Positions 43,001-50,658 are shown, counted from the first letter of the stretch. The stretch: DNA of 64,000 nt from Microbacterium marinilacus (GCF_019753765.1 NZ_JAIJZW010000008.1:1-64000); one strand, 5' to 3'. Program-made: numbers and translations. The notes: a model not told the origin generated them from the sequence alone.

Positions 43001-43994
43001 GAAGCTCGAGCTGCGCCTGGGCGAGCCGTCCGACTCGGAGATCAATCGCAACGTCGCGAAGAACGTGCCGAACGCGCGTCCCGGGCGAGGTCTCGCCCCC
43101 ACCGCCCACCACATGCTGGGCGCGCTGCCGCGTGTCGACGGCAACGGCGATCCGGGCACGCTCGGGGAGGGCGTCGAGGACCTCGTCGCCCAGGTGAACC
43201 ACGCCTGGCGGGGCCCGGAGGGCCCCAAGCTGCGCCTGCTGCCCGAACTGGTCGAGCTGGACGAGCTGCGTTCCCGCGCCGAGGGTACTCGCCTGTCGGG
43301 CCAGCTCCTGCTCGGCGTCGACGAGGCCGCGCTGGCGCCGGTCGCGCTCGACCAGCGCCGCAACCCGCACGTGTACCTCTTCGGCGACAGCGGCTCGGGC
43401 AAGTCGTCGTTCCTTCGCGGCATCGCACGCGAGGTGCAGCGCATCGCCACGCCGAAGCAGGCCCAGCTCTTCGTGGTCGACTACCGTCGGGCGCTCCTGT
43501 CGGAGATCCCGGAGGAGTATCTCGCGGGCTACTTCACGACGGCGGACCAGGCGACGAGCGAGCTCGCGGGCGTCGCGGAGTACCTGCGCGGGCGGCTCCC
43601 CGGGCCGGACGTCACGCCGCAGCAGCTGCGCGACCGCTCGTGGTGGACCGGAGCCGAGGTGTACGTGCTGGTGGACGACTACGACCTCGTCGCCACGCAG
43701 TCGGGCAACCCCATCGCGGCACTCCAGCCGCTGCTGGCACAGGCGGGCGACGTGGGCCTGCACGTCGTGATCGCGCGCCGCTCCGGAGGCGCCTCCCGCG
43801 CGCTGTACGAGCCCGTCATGCAGACGCTGCGCGACCTGGCGAGCCCCGGCATCATGCTCGCCGGCAGCCCGGAGGAGGGGCCGCTGATCGGCAACCTGAA
43901 GCCTGCGGCGGCGGTGGCGGGACGCGCCAAGTTCGTCAGCCGCGACAAGGGGCTGCAGGTGCTGCAGCTCGCCTACGCCCCGCCGACCGTCTAG
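40002..43994 (+). CDS. eccC: Type VII secretion ATPase EccC (fused EccCa/EccCb, three FtsK-type domains)
   Basis: 1330 residues. Two N-terminal membrane helices (about 36-80) and a DUF-type stalk domain precede three FtsK/SpoIIIE ATPase domains. Walker A: GATGSGKSE (Lys490), GGARSGKST (Lys847) and GDSGSGKSS (Lys1134). Walker B is LLIVADEFSELL in domain 1, but FLFIDGWPTL in domain 2 and VLVDDYDLV in domain 3, so only the first keeps a clear Asp-Glu pair. EccC is the motor of the ESX complex, and its last domain binds the signal of WXG100 substrates. It is monocistronic or first in the arm 2 operon; the next gene starts 150 bases later. Confidence 0.95.
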   Translation: MSELQATRRPPQPPPGGQLVLQPPPELPKPEGTSNTLMMALPMLGSMGSIAFISFSQGGDPTRTYLMGGLFLFMALSMVGANIWRQKSQHSQNVLDTRREYLTYLAETRDAVREVARRQRAYSDWMLPEPSSLPFIAEDGSRVWERLPDQTDLLMVRIGTSTQALALDLEEAPVPALAQLDPVSASAAHRLVLTHEYQPALPHAIDIAAHARIEIAGAEGPSRGLARAMIAHLATFVAPEQLQIGVLASPDNLPYWEWAKWLPHVQSQRERDAVGPARRIGETWADIEGLVGDVLDRGRFEPGVNPTRPHMLLVTDGVRLPLGHPLGPDEGLLGVTVLDLPSAWDELTDPHTFRLLLDGRPTGDDEDDARGTVRLVRRGAAVTTVVPDRIGIATAEATARRLAPLLDAPEEEGASTQRMVSAEITDLLGLPDVRDFDPAVAWRPRSPRDRLRVPIGLTSTGQPMILDIKESAQQGMGPHGMLIGATGSGKSEVLRTLVLSLALTHSSEALNFVLIDFKGGATFAGMADMPHVSAVITNLGDDLTLVDRMQDAIQGEMVRRQELLRDAGNFANVADYEKARLGGRTDLAPLPALLIVADEFSELLAAKPEFTELFVAIGRLGRSLQVHLLLSTQRLEEGKLRGLDSHLSYRIGLKTFSGADSRTVIGVPDAFELPGGGGHGILKSDASTLTQFRAAYVSAPPKARRRAARTGGEERVRDISVQSFTAAPVLAATAPVAEEPESTAAEPVEKRVTFDIAVERMKGQGPPAHQVWLPPLEVPATFDQLFGDLVADPELGLVSPSWRGSGTLRFPLGIVDRPLEQRRDTLVMDLSGAGGHLAIVGGARSGKSTLARSVLTGLALTHTPAEVQFYVMDFGGGTFTPFAGLAHVSGVAGRNEPDVLRRMYSEVLGIVNAREKYFTANGIDSIETYRRLRAQGRADDGYGDVFLFIDGWPTLRAEFDEMEYDVQALAGRGLTFGLHIIATTSRWMDFRTAIRDTFGSKLELRLGEPSDSEINRNVAKNVPNARPGRGLAPTAHHMLGALPRVDGNGDPGTLGEGVEDLVAQVNHAWRGPEGPKLRLLPELVELDELRSRAEGTRLSGQLLLGVDEAALAPVALDQRRNPHVYLFGDSGSGKSSFLRGIAREVQRIATPKQAQLFVVDYRRALLSEIPEEYLAGYFTTADQATSELAGVAEYLRGRLPGPDVTPQQLRDRSWWTGAEVYVLVDDYDLVATQSGNPIAALQPLLAQAGDVGLHVVIARRSGGASRALYEPVMQTLRDLASPGIMLAGSPEEGPLIGNLKPAAAVAGRAKFVSRDKGLQVLQLAYAPPTV

Positions 43995-44009
43995 GGGCCT
44001 CGGCGGCAC

Positions 44010-44067
44010 CGGGCAGTTCTGCCCCGGGGCCGCGTGCCCATGGTGGATCGGCGAGGGCGCGTGGAAT
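44010..44067 (+). promoter_or_regulatory. Promoter region of T7SS cassette 2 with shared motif
   Basis: CGGGCAGTTCTGCCC (44010-44024, core GGGCAG-TT-CTGCCC) is followed by GTGCCCAT and, at 44062-44067, a possible -10 box TGGAAT. The order CGGGCA..TCT..GCC then GTGCCCAT is repeated in front of the WXG100 genes (35064-35095). The palindrome might also help end eccC transcription. Confidence 0.4.
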
Positions 44068-44144
44068 CGTGAGAGTCGACCCTACGGCCCCGCGCCGGAC
44101 GGGCAGAGGACGGCGTGCCGACGTACGCCGGTGAGGGAGTGACG

Positions 44145-44522
44145 ATGACCGACGACGCAGCCGCGGCGTATGCCGCGGCGAGGGGCGAGATGATCGCGCG
44201 ACTCATGGCGGCCGCGGCGCAGTCGGCCCCACGGGTGCCGAGGCGCGGCGAGGGACGCTCGGCGGACGGCGATGCCACCGTGGGTGTGGACGAGCGTGGC
44301 TTCGTCGAGCACGTGTCGTTCGGACGCGACATCGCCCGGCTCGACGCGACGGAGCTCGCGGCGGCGACGCTCGAGGCGATCCGCGCGGCGCAGGACGACG
44401 CCCGCGGCGACGCGCCGGCGGCCTCCCCGGCCGCGGGCGGCGCCGTGCGCCGGCTGCACGACGACTCGTTCGCCCGCACGGCGGACGAGCTGCTGCGAGG
44501 AGCGAAGGGAGAGGGGCGATGA
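44145..44522 (+). CDS. YbaB/EbfC-like small protein, T7SS cassette 2
   Basis: 125 residues. The core DATVGVDERGFVEHVSFGRDIARLDATELAAATLEAIRAAQDDA is the two-strand plus helix pattern of YbaB-like proteins. It matches the first gene of cassette 1, though it has only one such unit. ATG 44145 has a gagggag leader. An upstream GTG (44115) has none. Overlaps the EspC-like gene by ATGA. Confidence 0.6.
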   Translation: MTDDAAAAYAAARGEMIARLMAAAAQSAPRVPRRGEGRSADGDATVGVDERGFVEHVSFGRDIARLDATELAAATLEAIRAAQDDARGDAPAASPAAGGAVRRLHDDSFARTADELLRGAKGEGR

Positions 44523-44884
44523 GCACCGACGAGTTCGAGGTCGACTGCGGAGCCCTGAATCAGGGGGCGGCGCTGCAGGAGGACGTCGCGTCGCGGGTCG
44601 GCGAGATCCAGTCGGCGGCACTCGCCAGCACCCAGATGTCGCCCGTGGCGTTCGGGATGCTCTGCTCGTTCTTCACTCCCGGCGCGATGGCGCTGCAGGG
44701 CATCGCGCTCACGGCGATCGCTGCGGTAGGCGGGGCGGTGTCGGCCGCCTCGGGCGCTCTGCAGGCGTGCGCGACCGACTACCAGACGAGCGACGACACC
44801 GCAGAGGCGGGCTACCGTCGGCTGATCACCCGGGCGGAGTCGCCGGTGGGCTTCTCCCTCCCGGGCGGAGGCTCTGGTGTCTGA
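44519..44884 (+). CDS. EspC-like T7SS-associated protein, cassette 2
   Basis: 121 residues of EspC size: EFEVDCGALNQGAALQEDVASRVGEIQSAAL, a hydrophobic middle (PGAMALQGIALTAIAAVGGAVSAA) and DYQTSDDTAEAGYRRL, which contains YQTSD, matching the YxxxD export signal. It corresponds to the far longer EspC-like protein of cassette 1 but lacks the coiled coil and acidic tail. Confidence 0.6.
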   Translation: MSTDEFEVDCGALNQGAALQEDVASRVGEIQSAALASTQMSPVAFGMLCSFFTPGAMALQGIALTAIAAVGGAVSAASGALQACATDYQTSDDTAEAGYRRLITRAESPVGFSLPGGGSGV

Positions 44885-45707
44885 CCTCATCGCGTTCGGG
44901 CCAGAGGACGCCTTCCACACCTGGGAGGACTTCTCGACGGTCGAGAGCGGCACCATGACGGTGCTGGGCGCTTTGCCCTTCGGCTGGGGCGACATGACCA
45001 CTGCGGTCTATAGCTTCGGCAACGGCGACTGGGCCGGCGGGCTGCTGAGCGGCGCGGCTGCGGTGGCCGGCCTCGCCTCGACGGTGGTCGACCCGTTCGG
45101 GACCCTGCTGTCGTCTGTCGCGGCGTTCCTGATCGACTACGTGCCGCCCCTGCCGCAGTGCCTGGACCTGCTCGCGGGCAACCCCGCGCTCGTGCAGGGC
45201 ATCGGCGAGACCTGGCAGAACATCCGCGGCGCGCTCGTCGAGCAGGTCGAGGCGCTGCGTGCGGCGATGGACAGCGCGCTGGCCGGCTGGCAGGGCCCGG
45301 CGGCCGACGCGTACGAGCGCAAGATGACGCTGCTCGCCGACATCCTGCAGGGCATCTCCTTCGCCGCAGCCGGCATCGGCGCCGGCTTCGCGATCGCGAG
45401 CGTCGTCGTCGAGGTCGTGCGTTCGATCACCCGCGATCTGATCGCCGACCTGATCGGGCGCCTGATCGCGTACGTGATCGAGACCGGAGCGACGCTGGGA
45501 GCCGCCCTGCCCATCGTCATCGGGCAGGCGGTCGCGGCGATCACCGACACGGTCATGAACGTGACCAAGCACATGGACGACCTCGTGAAGGTCGTGACCC
45601 AGGGAGCCGAACTGACGAAGCAGCTGGGCGAGGCGATGGGATACATCCAGACGGCGATCACCGGGATCCGCGACGGTCTCGGCCAGGCGCAGGCGGTGGC
45701 ACCGTGA
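44877..45707 (+). CDS. WXG-like protein with membrane segments, T7SS cassette 2
   Basis: 276 residues from GTG 44877, overlapping the gene before by eight bases. Contains LAGWQGPAADAYERKMTLLADILQGI (W-x-G turn, about 140) followed by hydrophobic helices (ISFAAAGIGAGFAIASVVVEVV, ATLGAALPIVIGQAVAAI). It is the counterpart of 27546-28472 in cassette 1. An N-terminal 120-residue part rich in Gly/Ala and aromatic residues differs from cassette 1. Either a large substrate or a membrane partner of the secretion machine. Confidence 0.6.
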   Translation: MSDLIAFGPEDAFHTWEDFSTVESGTMTVLGALPFGWGDMTTAVYSFGNGDWAGGLLSGAAAVAGLASTVVDPFGTLLSSVAAFLIDYVPPLPQCLDLLAGNPALVQGIGETWQNIRGALVEQVEALRAAMDSALAGWQGPAADAYERKMTLLADILQGISFAAAGIGAGFAIASVVVEVVRSITRDLIADLIGRLIAYVIETGATLGAALPIVIGQAVAAITDTVMNVTKHMDDLVKVVTQGAELTKQLGEAMGYIQTAITGIRDGLGQAQAVAP

Positions 45708-46168
45708 GTCTGCTGCAGGATCCCGAGGAGGCTCGCCGCGTCATCGCGGAGATGCGCGAGAGCGCCCAGAACCGTGCGGAGTCCGCGCGACGCGCGGTCT
45801 CGCGGATGTCCCAGCTGACGGCGGAGGCGTGGTCGCCCCGCCGCGAGGTGCGGGTGCAGGTGGATGCGGCCGGGCTGGTGACCGACGTGGAGTTCGCCGA
45901 GTGGGCGCCCGGAGAGTCCGCCCTGTCGCTGGCGCGCGCCGTGCAGCAGGCGCACGACCGCGCGCTGCGTCGGTGGGAGGTCGCGATGACGGCGATCGCC
46001 GACGACGAGTACGCCGACGACCCCGCGCTGCGCGAGTCGACCATCAGGGCGGCCCGGGAGGCGCTCCCGGAGCGGATCCTCGGAGTCGGCGACGACGAGG
46101 AGGACGACGTCCCGCCCACGGACGCGCCCGGCGACGACGGGGGACGTGCGCCGGGCCCCGCGTGGTGA
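45704..46168 (+). CDS. Second YbaB/EbfC-like protein of cassette 2
   Basis: 154 residues from GTG 45704 (GTGA overlap). Helix AEEARR/ESAQNRAESARRAVSRM, strands REVRVQVDAAGLVTDVEF, helix ALSLARAVQQAHDRALRRWE: the YbaB plan. An acidic tail (GDDEEDDVPPTDAPGDDGG) ends it. Having a YbaB-like gene on either side of the EspC/WXG pair is unlike cassette 1, where one YbaB-like gene has two such units. Confidence 0.6.
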   Translation: MSLLQDPEEARRVIAEMRESAQNRAESARRAVSRMSQLTAEAWSPRREVRVQVDAAGLVTDVEFAEWAPGESALSLARAVQQAHDRALRRWEVAMTAIADDEYADDPALRESTIRAAREALPERILGVGDDEEDDVPPTDAPGDDGGRAPGPAW

Positions 46169-46953
46169 CGCTGACGATGGCTCAGTACGGCCTCGCGCCG
46201 GTGCTCGTGCCCATCGTGTCCGTGGTGGCGGTGGTCATCGCCGTCGGCGCGGTGCTCTGGGCTCGAGCGGCGCAACGCCGCGCGCGCCGAGACGCGGAGC
46301 AGACGGGGACGGCGGGTGCGCCCCCGCTCGCGGCCGCGCCCGGCGACGCCACGCGCGGGATGTGGGCGCCGCAGGACCCGGAGCTGCACGGATGGACGTG
46401 GTCTGCGGGGCGCACCCAGCCGCCCGATCTGCTGAGCGGGCCCCACGCCGTGTACGAGACCGTCGTCGCGCGCGAGATCTGCGGCGACTTCCGTGCCCGT
46501 GACGCCTTCGCACAGGTGCGGTCCCTGCAACGCCTGCCGGTGGTGCCGCGGAGCGCCCCGCACACGCACTGGAGCAAGGTCGCCGGGCTGCGCTCGCGGG
46601 TCGCGCTCCCGCCCTTCTTCCTGCTCACGGAGCAGGTGCCGCTCGTCGCCGCGACGCGCGTGCTCGAGGTCGCCGACGGGCTCGCCAAGGTCGCCGGTCC
46701 TCACGGCACGCGCACGGTGCTGTGGGCCGATCCGCGATGGGTCGACGCGCTGCTCGCGGCGCTGCGCCCCCTGATCGCGCAGCGCACCGAGCGGGAGTAC
46801 TTCGTCGCGTCCGACGGCGACCTGCTGTTCGTCTGCGAGTCAGCGGGCGAGGACGAAGAGGCCGTGCTGCGTCGGCTGCGCTACGGCGACGATCTGCTGC
46901 GCGCCCTCGAGGCGCTGATCGCCCCGGGCCACGGCGGTAGCGTGTCGTCATGA
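46165..46953 (+). CDS. Unrecognised membrane-anchored protein at the end of T7SS arm 2
   Basis: 262 residues from GTG 46165 (GTGA overlap; ATG 46177 is an alternative). One membrane helix at the start (LAPVLVPIVSVVAVVIAVGAVLW) is followed by a soluble part of about 220 residues, where the blocks ELHGWTWSAGRTQPPDLLSGPHAVYE and HTHWSKVAGLRSRVALPPFFLLTEQVP look well conserved. I do not recognise the family. It is coupled to genes on both sides, so it probably belongs to the T7SS operon. Confidence 0.55.
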   Translation: MTLTMAQYGLAPVLVPIVSVVAVVIAVGAVLWARAAQRRARRDAEQTGTAGAPPLAAAPGDATRGMWAPQDPELHGWTWSAGRTQPPDLLSGPHAVYETVVAREICGDFRARDAFAQVRSLQRLPVVPRSAPHTHWSKVAGLRSRVALPPFFLLTEQVPLVAATRVLEVADGLAKVAGPHGTRTVLWADPRWVDALLAALRPLIAQRTEREYFVASDGDLLFVCESAGEDEEAVLRRLRYGDDLLRALEALIAPGHGGSVSS

Positions 46954-47837
46954 CGTTCAACGAGAACGCGAAGGTGGGCGGCAACAAGGCCCGCCGCCGG
47001 GGGCGCACGACCGCCATCGCCACCGGGGGCGGGATCGGCGTGCTCGGCATCGCGGTGCTGCTGATCAGCGCGTTCACCGGCCAGGATCTGGGCGGCCTGC
47101 TCGGCGTCCTGGGTGGCGGCGAGAGCAGCCAGCAGCAGCCCGCCGAGGGCGGCACCGCGATCTCCGACTGCGAGACCGGACAGGACGCCAACGAGAACGA
47201 CGACTGCCGCCTCGCCGCGGGGTCGCTCGCGATCGACCAGTTCTGGGCGGAGAGCGTCGACGGCTACCGCGAGCCGCAGCTGATCATCGTCGAGGAGTCG
47301 ACCTCGAGCCGATGCGGCACGGCGTCGAACGCGACGGGGCCGTTCTACTGCCCGCCGGAGGAGACCGTCTACGTCGCCCCGACCTTCTTCGGGCTGCTGC
47401 GCTCCCAGTACGGGGCGACCGCCGGCTCGCTGGCGCAGCTGTACGTGCTGGCGCACGAGTACGGTCATCACGTCCAGAACCTGCTGGGGGTGTTCGAGGA
47501 CCATCCGACGGGCGACACGGGGCCGGACAGCAACGGCGTGCGCATCGAGCTGCAGGCCGACTGCTTCGCGGGTGCCTGGGTCGCCGGCATGGCGGATCAG
47601 GTCGACGAGGACGGAAACCCCTACCTCGAGTCTCCGACGCGCGAGCAGATCGCCGACGCGCTGAACGCGGCCGCGGCGGTCGGCGACGACCACATCCAGG
47701 AGCAGGCGACCGGCACCGTCACCCCGGAGAGCTGGACGCACGGATCGAGCGAGCAGCGTCAGCGATGGTTCGAGGCCGGTCGCGAGGGCGGCCCGAACGC
47801 CTGCGACACCTTCGCGGTGTCGGCGGGGGACCTGTAG
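46950..47837 (+). CDS. YpfJ-type neutral zinc metallopeptidase
   Basis: 295 residues: KARRRGR, a membrane helix (about 24-45), then a peptidase domain with HEYGHHVQNLLG (zinc ligands and catalytic Glu) and RIELQADCFAG (third ligand). This is the putative neutral zinc metallopeptidase family (YpfJ). It overlaps the previous gene by ATGA, so it may be the last gene of the T7SS arm, perhaps acting on surface or secreted proteins (inference). Four Cys lie outside the membrane. Confidence 0.85.
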   Translation: MTFNENAKVGGNKARRRGRTTAIATGGGIGVLGIAVLLISAFTGQDLGGLLGVLGGGESSQQQPAEGGTAISDCETGQDANENDDCRLAAGSLAIDQFWAESVDGYREPQLIIVEESTSSRCGTASNATGPFYCPPEETVYVAPTFFGLLRSQYGATAGSLAQLYVLAHEYGHHVQNLLGVFEDHPTGDTGPDSNGVRIELQADCFAGAWVAGMADQVDEDGNPYLESPTREQIADALNAAAAVGDDHIQEQATGTVTPESWTHGSSEQRQRWFEAGREGGPNACDTFAVSAGDL

Positions 47838-47874
47838 CGCCGCCGACCCCGGTGGAGGCGGTGCGCCGGCCGGG

Positions 47875-48138
47875 TCAGATCAGGCTGAGCTCGCGCAGCT
47901 TCGCCTCGACGTCGGCGTTGCTCGGCTCGACGTGGTGCGACGAGTCGGGGTAGACGACCACCGGGATGTTCGTGCGGCCCGAGATGTCCTTCGCCACCTC
48001 GGCCGCGGCGGGCTCCGCCTCGAGGTCCACGTAGGTGTAGGCGACACCGAGGTCGTCGAGCTGGGCCTTGGTGCGGCGGCAGTCGCGGCACCACTCGGCG
48101 CCGAACATCGTGATTGCGGTGGGGTCCACGGTCGTCAT
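47875..48138 (-). CDS. Mycoredoxin / glutaredoxin-like protein
   Basis: 87 residues with a thioredoxin fold. Active site WCRDC near residue 16-20 and the cis-Pro block NIPVVVYPD. The motif and actinobacterial context fit mycoredoxin 1 (Mrx1), which reduces mycothiol mixed disulfides in the cytosol. The start is supported by TAATCT six bases upstream (leaderless). Confidence 0.85.
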   Translation of the reverse strand: MTTVDPTAITMFGAEWCRDCRRTKAQLDDLGVAYTYVDLEAEPAAAEVAKDISGRTNIPVVVYPDSSHHVEPSNADVEAKLRELSLI

Positions 48139-48144
48139 GCCTCA

Positions 48145-48150
48145 AGATTA
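48145..48150 (-). promoter_or_regulatory. -10 box TAATCT, leaderless start of the mycoredoxin gene
   Basis: TAATCT on the minus strand ends six bases before ATG 48138, giving a transcript starting at or next to the ATG. Confidence 0.5.
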
Positions 48151-48238
48151 CGTCTCGACCGGCTCATCGGCTCCATAGCCGGGCATGGCAACATGGATAG
48201 GCCCGCGTCTCGGGCGGTCGATCAGGGAGAGGGGCGGC

Positions 48239-49396
48239 GTGGACGTCACCGTCATCGTCCCCACCCGCAACGAGCGGGGGAACGTCGCCGAGGTCGTGCG
48301 GCAGCTGGGAGAAGCGCTGGACGGCCGTCGCGCCGAGATCCTGTTCGTCGACGACAGCGAGGACGGCACGGTCGCCGAGATCCAGCGCGTCGCGCAGGAC
48401 GCGCCCCTGCCGGTCCGCTTCATCCACCGGGTGGCCGGCGAGCGGTCCGGCGGGCTGAGCGGCGCCGTGGTCGAGGGAATGAAGGCGGCCTCTGCCGAGG
48501 TCTGCGTCGTGATGGACGGCGATCTGCAGCACCCGCCGTCCCTGGTGCCGTCGTTGGTCGACCGGCACGCGCGCGGCGACGTCGACGTCGTGGTGGCGTC
48601 GCGCTACATCGGGGGCGGCGACTCCACAGGGCTCGGCACGACCATGCGCTTCGGCGTCTCGCGCGTGGCGACGCTCATCACCAAGTCGATGTTCCCGGTG
48701 CGCCTGCACGGCACGAGCGACCCGATGACGGGCTTCTTCCTCGTCGACCGCCGTCGCGTCGACCTCGAGGGGCTGCGGCCCAGCGGGTTCAAGATCCTGC
48801 TCGAGCTGCTGGTGCGCAGCGACCTTCGCGCGGCTGAGGTGCCGATGCGCTTCCACGAGCGCGCCGACGGAGAGTCGAAGGCGACGATGCGCCAGGGGGT
48901 CACGTTCCTCGTGCACCTCGCTCGGCTGCGGTTCGGCAAGATGTCGGTGTTCGCCCTGATCGGCGCGAGCGGGGCTGTCGCGAACATCGCGATCGTCTGG
49001 CTGCTGACCTCGCTCGGGATGGGGTACATCTGGGCCGCGATCATCGCCGCCGAGACGACGATCATCGCCAACTTCCTGCTCGCCGAGCGCTTCGTGTTCG
49101 CCGACATGCGCGGCCGCGCCGCCGGGCTCACACGCCGCTTCCTGGCGTCGTTCGCCTTCAACAACGCCGAGGCGGCCATCCGGATCCCGGTGCTGGCCTT
49201 CCTGGTCGAGACGTGGGCGATCTCGAGCGTGCTGGCGACGGCGATCACCCTCGCTGTCGCGTTCGTGGGTCGCTTCGTCTTCCACTCGCTCGTCGTCTAC
49301 GCGCCGCGGCGCTCGCGGGAGCCGGGCACCGAGACCGCCGGTCAGAAGATCATCCGCATCATCGACGAAGAGGCGATGCGCCCCGGCGAGCTCTGA
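48239..49396 (+). CDS. Polyprenol-phosphate glycosyltransferase (DPM-like GT2) fused to GtrA domain
   Basis: 385 residues from GTG 48239, which has ggagagggg upstream; ATG 48185 would add 18 residues. A GT2 domain (1-220: VTVIVPTRNERGN, LFVDDSEDGT, VMDGDLQHPP) is followed by four membrane helices of a GtrA domain (about 240-360: FALIGASGAVANIAIVWLL). Such proteins transfer mannose or another sugar from the nucleotide donor to polyprenol phosphate and pass it across the membrane for glycosylation outside the cell. The T7SS surface proteins are possible targets, but nothing in the sequence proves this. Confidence 0.85.
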   Translation: MDVTVIVPTRNERGNVAEVVRQLGEALDGRRAEILFVDDSEDGTVAEIQRVAQDAPLPVRFIHRVAGERSGGLSGAVVEGMKAASAEVCVVMDGDLQHPPSLVPSLVDRHARGDVDVVVASRYIGGGDSTGLGTTMRFGVSRVATLITKSMFPVRLHGTSDPMTGFFLVDRRRVDLEGLRPSGFKILLELLVRSDLRAAEVPMRFHERADGESKATMRQGVTFLVHLARLRFGKMSVFALIGASGAVANIAIVWLLTSLGMGYIWAAIIAAETTIIANFLLAERFVFADMRGRAAGLTRRFLASFAFNNAEAAIRIPVLAFLVETWAISSVLATAITLAVAFVGRFVFHSLVVYAPRRSREPGTETAGQKIIRIIDEEAMRPGEL

Positions 49397-49423
49397 TGTG
49401 CCCCTGCCGCTCGACGCGCCGTG

Positions 49424-49899
49424 TCAGCGGTCGATCGACCATTCGGCGCCGTCGCGGCGCCACGGCACGTCCGCCCGCTCGTCCCGGCCGAACTCGCCCC
49501 GGAGCCAGAGCGTCGTGTCCGGCCCCCAGCCGGCGATGATCGACGAGGCGTCGTCGTCGACGGGGATCTCCTTGGTCGCCGCAGCCAGGTAGGCCGTCGC
49601 CGTCAGATGCACGGCATCCCACTCCCGCGCCACACGCTGCCAATCGGGGATAACCCAGCATCCGGTGCGGCCCGTGGCGTTGTGCCAGTCGTCCCGTCGA
49701 GACGCGTGCTGTCCGGGAGCTCGCCGGTCGTGCGCAGCGCACCGGGAGGAAACGACGACCACTCGCCCGTCCACACGGCGTTGGGACCGGCGGCGCGCCT
49801 CTCGGTGCTGCGGGCCTCTTCCGCGCGGGTGTTCCTGGGGAAGCGGCACATGCAGCGCATGCCGACGAGCACGGGCGCATGGTGCGCGAGCAGAAGCAC
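49424..49899 (-). pseudogene. Unrecognised gene broken by a one-base frameshift
   Basis: Two frames on the minus strand each look coding for half of one protein: the first ends ... EWSSFPPGALRTTGELPD, the second continues DDWHNATGRTGCWVIPDW and REWDAVHLTATAYLAAATKE to the stop at 49424. The switch is near 49690-49694 (minus gacgggacgactgg) and needs one extra base, and the total length is one short of a multiple of three. The family is not recognised. The start lies just 18 bases after the stop of the AbiEii-like gene and may have been cut by arrival of that module. Confidence 0.55.
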
Positions 49900-49917
49900 C
49901 TGCGTTGGAGCGCTCCG

Positions 49918-50658
49918 TCAGCGGTCGCGCAACAGGAGAGCGATCCGGTCCAGAGCCTGTGCGCCGTTCGGTACATAGGACCAGGTGCTGGGCTTGGCGC
50001 GCGCTGCACCGACGGCGGAAGCCGTGAGTCGGCGCTCACGACCATCGAGCGGTTCTTCTCGTCGGTCGGATGGGCGCAGCAGGGAGCCGAGTACGACGAG
50101 ATCTCCCAGGTGGCGCTCGCGCTTGTCGTCGAGGTCGACCGAGTAGGCCGCGGACTTTCCGATGATCGCGCCGATCAGACTGGGTCGGAGGATGGTGCTG
50201 GTCCGCTGGCCGATCTGAACCACGACGCGTTCCGTACGATTGAGGACCTTCTGGGCTCCAGGCGTGGCGATCGTGCGGCCGCCCATCACCCCACGACGGG
50301 CCATGGCCCTCGCGCCGAGGTGGCGGGGAATCAGCACGTCGACGAGAGCTTCGCCTCGCACCCAACGATGCTGGATGTTGTCGCCGGTCGTCAGTGGCTC
50401 AAAGCCTCGCCGATGGAGGGCTGCGGTCACGTCCCAGAGTGCTTGTGGGCGTGCGCGGACGTCCAGTACTGCGTCGATGTCGTCGGTAGGGCGGGCGATG
50501 GTGGATCCGCGCTCTGCGCACCAGAGATGGACGAGCTGGCCGCCGACGAGGGTCCATCCGTCGGGGATGTCGTAGTAGAGGTCCATGAGGGCATGCCAGC
50601 CTTGTTCCTGAGCGTCCGTCATCGACGGCATCACGATGGGGGTGGGGGCTGTGGTCAT
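49918..50658 (-). CDS. AbiEii-like nucleotidyltransferase toxin
   Basis: 246 residues. The block GWTLVGGQLVHLWCAERG followed by RPTDDIDAVLDVR carries the nucleotidyltransferase GG...DxD signature of AbiEii/AbiGii-type toxins, which inhibit growth by transferring nucleotides to RNA targets. It overlaps the upstream gene by ATGA, the usual antitoxin-first order of type IV AbiE pairs. This strip is less GC-rich than its surroundings, consistent with acquisition. Confidence 0.7.
   Translation of the reverse strand: MTTAPTPIVMPSMTDAQEQGWHALMDLYYDIPDGWTLVGGQLVHLWCAERGSTIARPTDDIDAVLDVRARPQALWDVTAALHRRGFEPLTTGDNIQHRWVRGEALVDVLIPRHLGARAMARRGVMGGRTIATPGAQKVLNRTERVVVQIGQRTSTILRPSLIGAIIGKSAAYSVDLDDKRERHLGDLVVLGSLLRPSDRREEPLDGRERRLTASAVGAARAKPSTWSYVPNGAQALDRIALLLRDR

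Noticed and set aside
44011..44024. GGGCAG-TT-CTGCCC as the eccC terminator
   Set aside because: A two-base loop cannot form an efficient RNA hairpin, and related sequences occur between divergent genes where no terminator is expected; kept as a regulatory motif instead.
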